Under the pieces are notes generated by a model. That model was given only the letters and a program-made list of their open reading frames with translations. It did no database searches and was not told where the DNA came from. A stretch of 15,506 nucleotides of DNA from CAZVYN01 sp964631125 (GTDB lineage Bacteria > Eisenbacteria > RBG-16-71-46 > CAIMUX01), in contig CAZVYN010000087.1 of NCBI GenBank assembly GCA_964631125.1, positions 1 to 15,506 of the forward strand, given 5' to 3'. Within the stretch, counting starts at the first letter, position 1; each line of letters starts with the position of its first letter. This document shows positions 14,906 to 15,506 of this stretch, one piece after another. The position numbers and the translations under genes are program-made.

Positions 14906-15357
14906 GGAATCTCGGCGGGGGTTCGCTCCGGTCGTTCGAGCGCGCGGTCCACCGCGAGGACGTCGTCGCTCGGCGCCTCGATCGCGACACCGTCCTGCGC
15001 GCTTCGATGTCCTCGCGCTTCTGCCCGCCGCCATGCTTGATGGCGTGCTTGCGCCGCGCCTGCTCCACGAGGATCTGGCGCATCGCCTGCGCCGCCGCCC
15101 CGAAGGAGTGACCCTGGCTGTTCCATCCGGGGTCGCCATCTTTCACCAGACGCAGATAGGCCTGATGGACCAGCGCAGTCGGCTGGAGCGTATTGCCCGG
15201 CGGAACCGCCGCCATCGGCGCGAGCCAACTGTCGCAACTCCGTGTAGAGCCGCCCGATCAGCGCGTCGGCGGCCAGCGGCGCTCCGGGCTGTGGGTTCGG
15301 CTGTGCGTCTGCCTGTGCATCTGCCGGCGAGTCATCAGGCGGTTCCGACGGGCTCAC
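14902..15357 (-). pseudogene. ECF sigma factor (TIGR02999-like) with two frameshifts and no region 4
   Basis: The start GTG 15355-15357 has GGAGGGG just upstream. Frame one gives a Pro/Ala/Gln-rich lead and LIGRLYTELRQLAR. Near 15216 the homology moves to a second frame with GNTLQPTALVHQAYLRLV and AAAQAMRQILVEQARRKHA, the hallmark of region 2 in this ECF group. Near 15001-15006 it returns to frame one with DGVAIEAPSDDVLAVDRALER and ends PERTPAEIP-stop. The two shifts cancel. Family members run to about 185 residues with a sigma region 4 HTH after 'DEALERL'; here the gene stops at an equivalent of 151, so region 4 (-35 recognition) is absent. The stop overlaps the STAND gene start (ATGA). As it stands it should not be a working sigma factor. 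Confidence 0.8.
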
Positions 15358-15484
15358 GGTCCCCTCCGTCGGGCCGCGCGGATGCTAGCAGCCTCTTTCT
15401 CGATTTTGCCTGGCAGTTTCCGGCCGCGTTTCTCGAACTGATGGGTGACCAGCGCCCGCGGGCGCGCAACCCGAGGAGAGTACC
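15358..15484. promoter_or_regulatory. Divergent intergenic region between the sigma gene and the next plus-strand gene
   Basis: The 127 bases hold both ribosome sites, GGAGGGG for the sigma gene (15361-15367) and GAGGAG for the plus-strand gene (15473-15478). Promoters for both are expected here. A minus-strand GGAAAC near 15417-15422 resembles an ECF -35 box, but no convincing -10 was found, so autoregulation is only a possibility. Confidence 0.35.
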
Positions 15485-15506
15485 ATGAAGCAGTTCACCT
15501 ACGCAG
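15485..15506 (+). CDS. Start of an unidentified plus-strand gene (7 codons)
   Basis: ATG 15485 is preceded by GAGGAG with a 6-base gap. Only MKQFTYA is visible before the window ends. The Lys after Met could begin a signal peptide, but the product cannot be named. Confidence 0.6.

Noticed and set aside
15361..15440. Sigma-54 or ECF promoter before the sigma gene
   Set aside because: TGGCAG and GGAAAC occur, but the second element with correct spacing is missing for each.

Overview
The window is about 15.5 kb of a very GC-rich bacterial draft assembly; a 100-N scaffold gap lies at 11500-11599. The gene content suggests a free-living Gram-negative from an under-sampled phylum of the Acidobacteria / Gemmatimonadota / Eisenbacteria / Planctomycetes kind. 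The grounds are a TIGR02999-type ECF sigma factor next to a kinase-like gene, a large propeller-sensor histidine kinase, a YyaL-type thioredoxin protein and several signal-peptide proteins. The phylum is an inference from gene style, not a direct observation.

Layout, left to right. At 2-121 is the 3' end of a hemin-degrading factor (+). It converges on a four-gene minus-strand block read from 4898 down to 212: a YyaL/DUF255 thioredoxin-domain protein, an EVE-domain protein, ornithine aminotransferase (rocD) and an exported coiled-coil protein. The gaps are about 29, 57 and 59 bases, so the block is probably one operon. A perfect 25-bp-arm palindrome lies between the converging genes and covers the last codons of the coiled-coil gene. 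Divergent from the block is a two-component system (4989-8688, +): a histidine kinase with Reg_prop, Y_Y_Y, HisKA_3 and HATPase domains, then a NarL/FixJ response regulator. Both are broken, the kinase by one in-frame TAA and the regulator by a 1-nt frameshift inside its DNA-binding domain. Next come a DUF4258/DUF2283 gene pair (8801-9252, overlapping ATGA) and a decayed methyltransferase 3' fragment (9328-9595).

The right half is on the minus strand. An acyl carrier protein gene, a kbl-type alpha-oxoamine synthase and a rhomboid protease form a probable operon (11876 down to 9592). The scaffold gap falls between the ACP and kbl genes and is flanked on both sides by the same 55 bases, which looks like an unmerged k-mer overlap. 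Upstream lies a large pseudokinase/STAND-ATPase/TPR protein (12001-14856, really starting near 14905 but frameshifted). It is preceded, with an ATGA overlap, by a damaged ECF sigma gene (14902-15357) that has two compensating frameshifts and lacks region 4. A new plus-strand gene starts at 15485 and runs off the end.

The most striking pattern is that every signalling gene here (histidine kinase, response regulator, ECF sigma factor, kinase-like STAND protein) carries a lesion, while the metabolic and housekeeping-type genes between them are intact. This is either real decay of regulatory systems or local consensus error; read mapping would decide.
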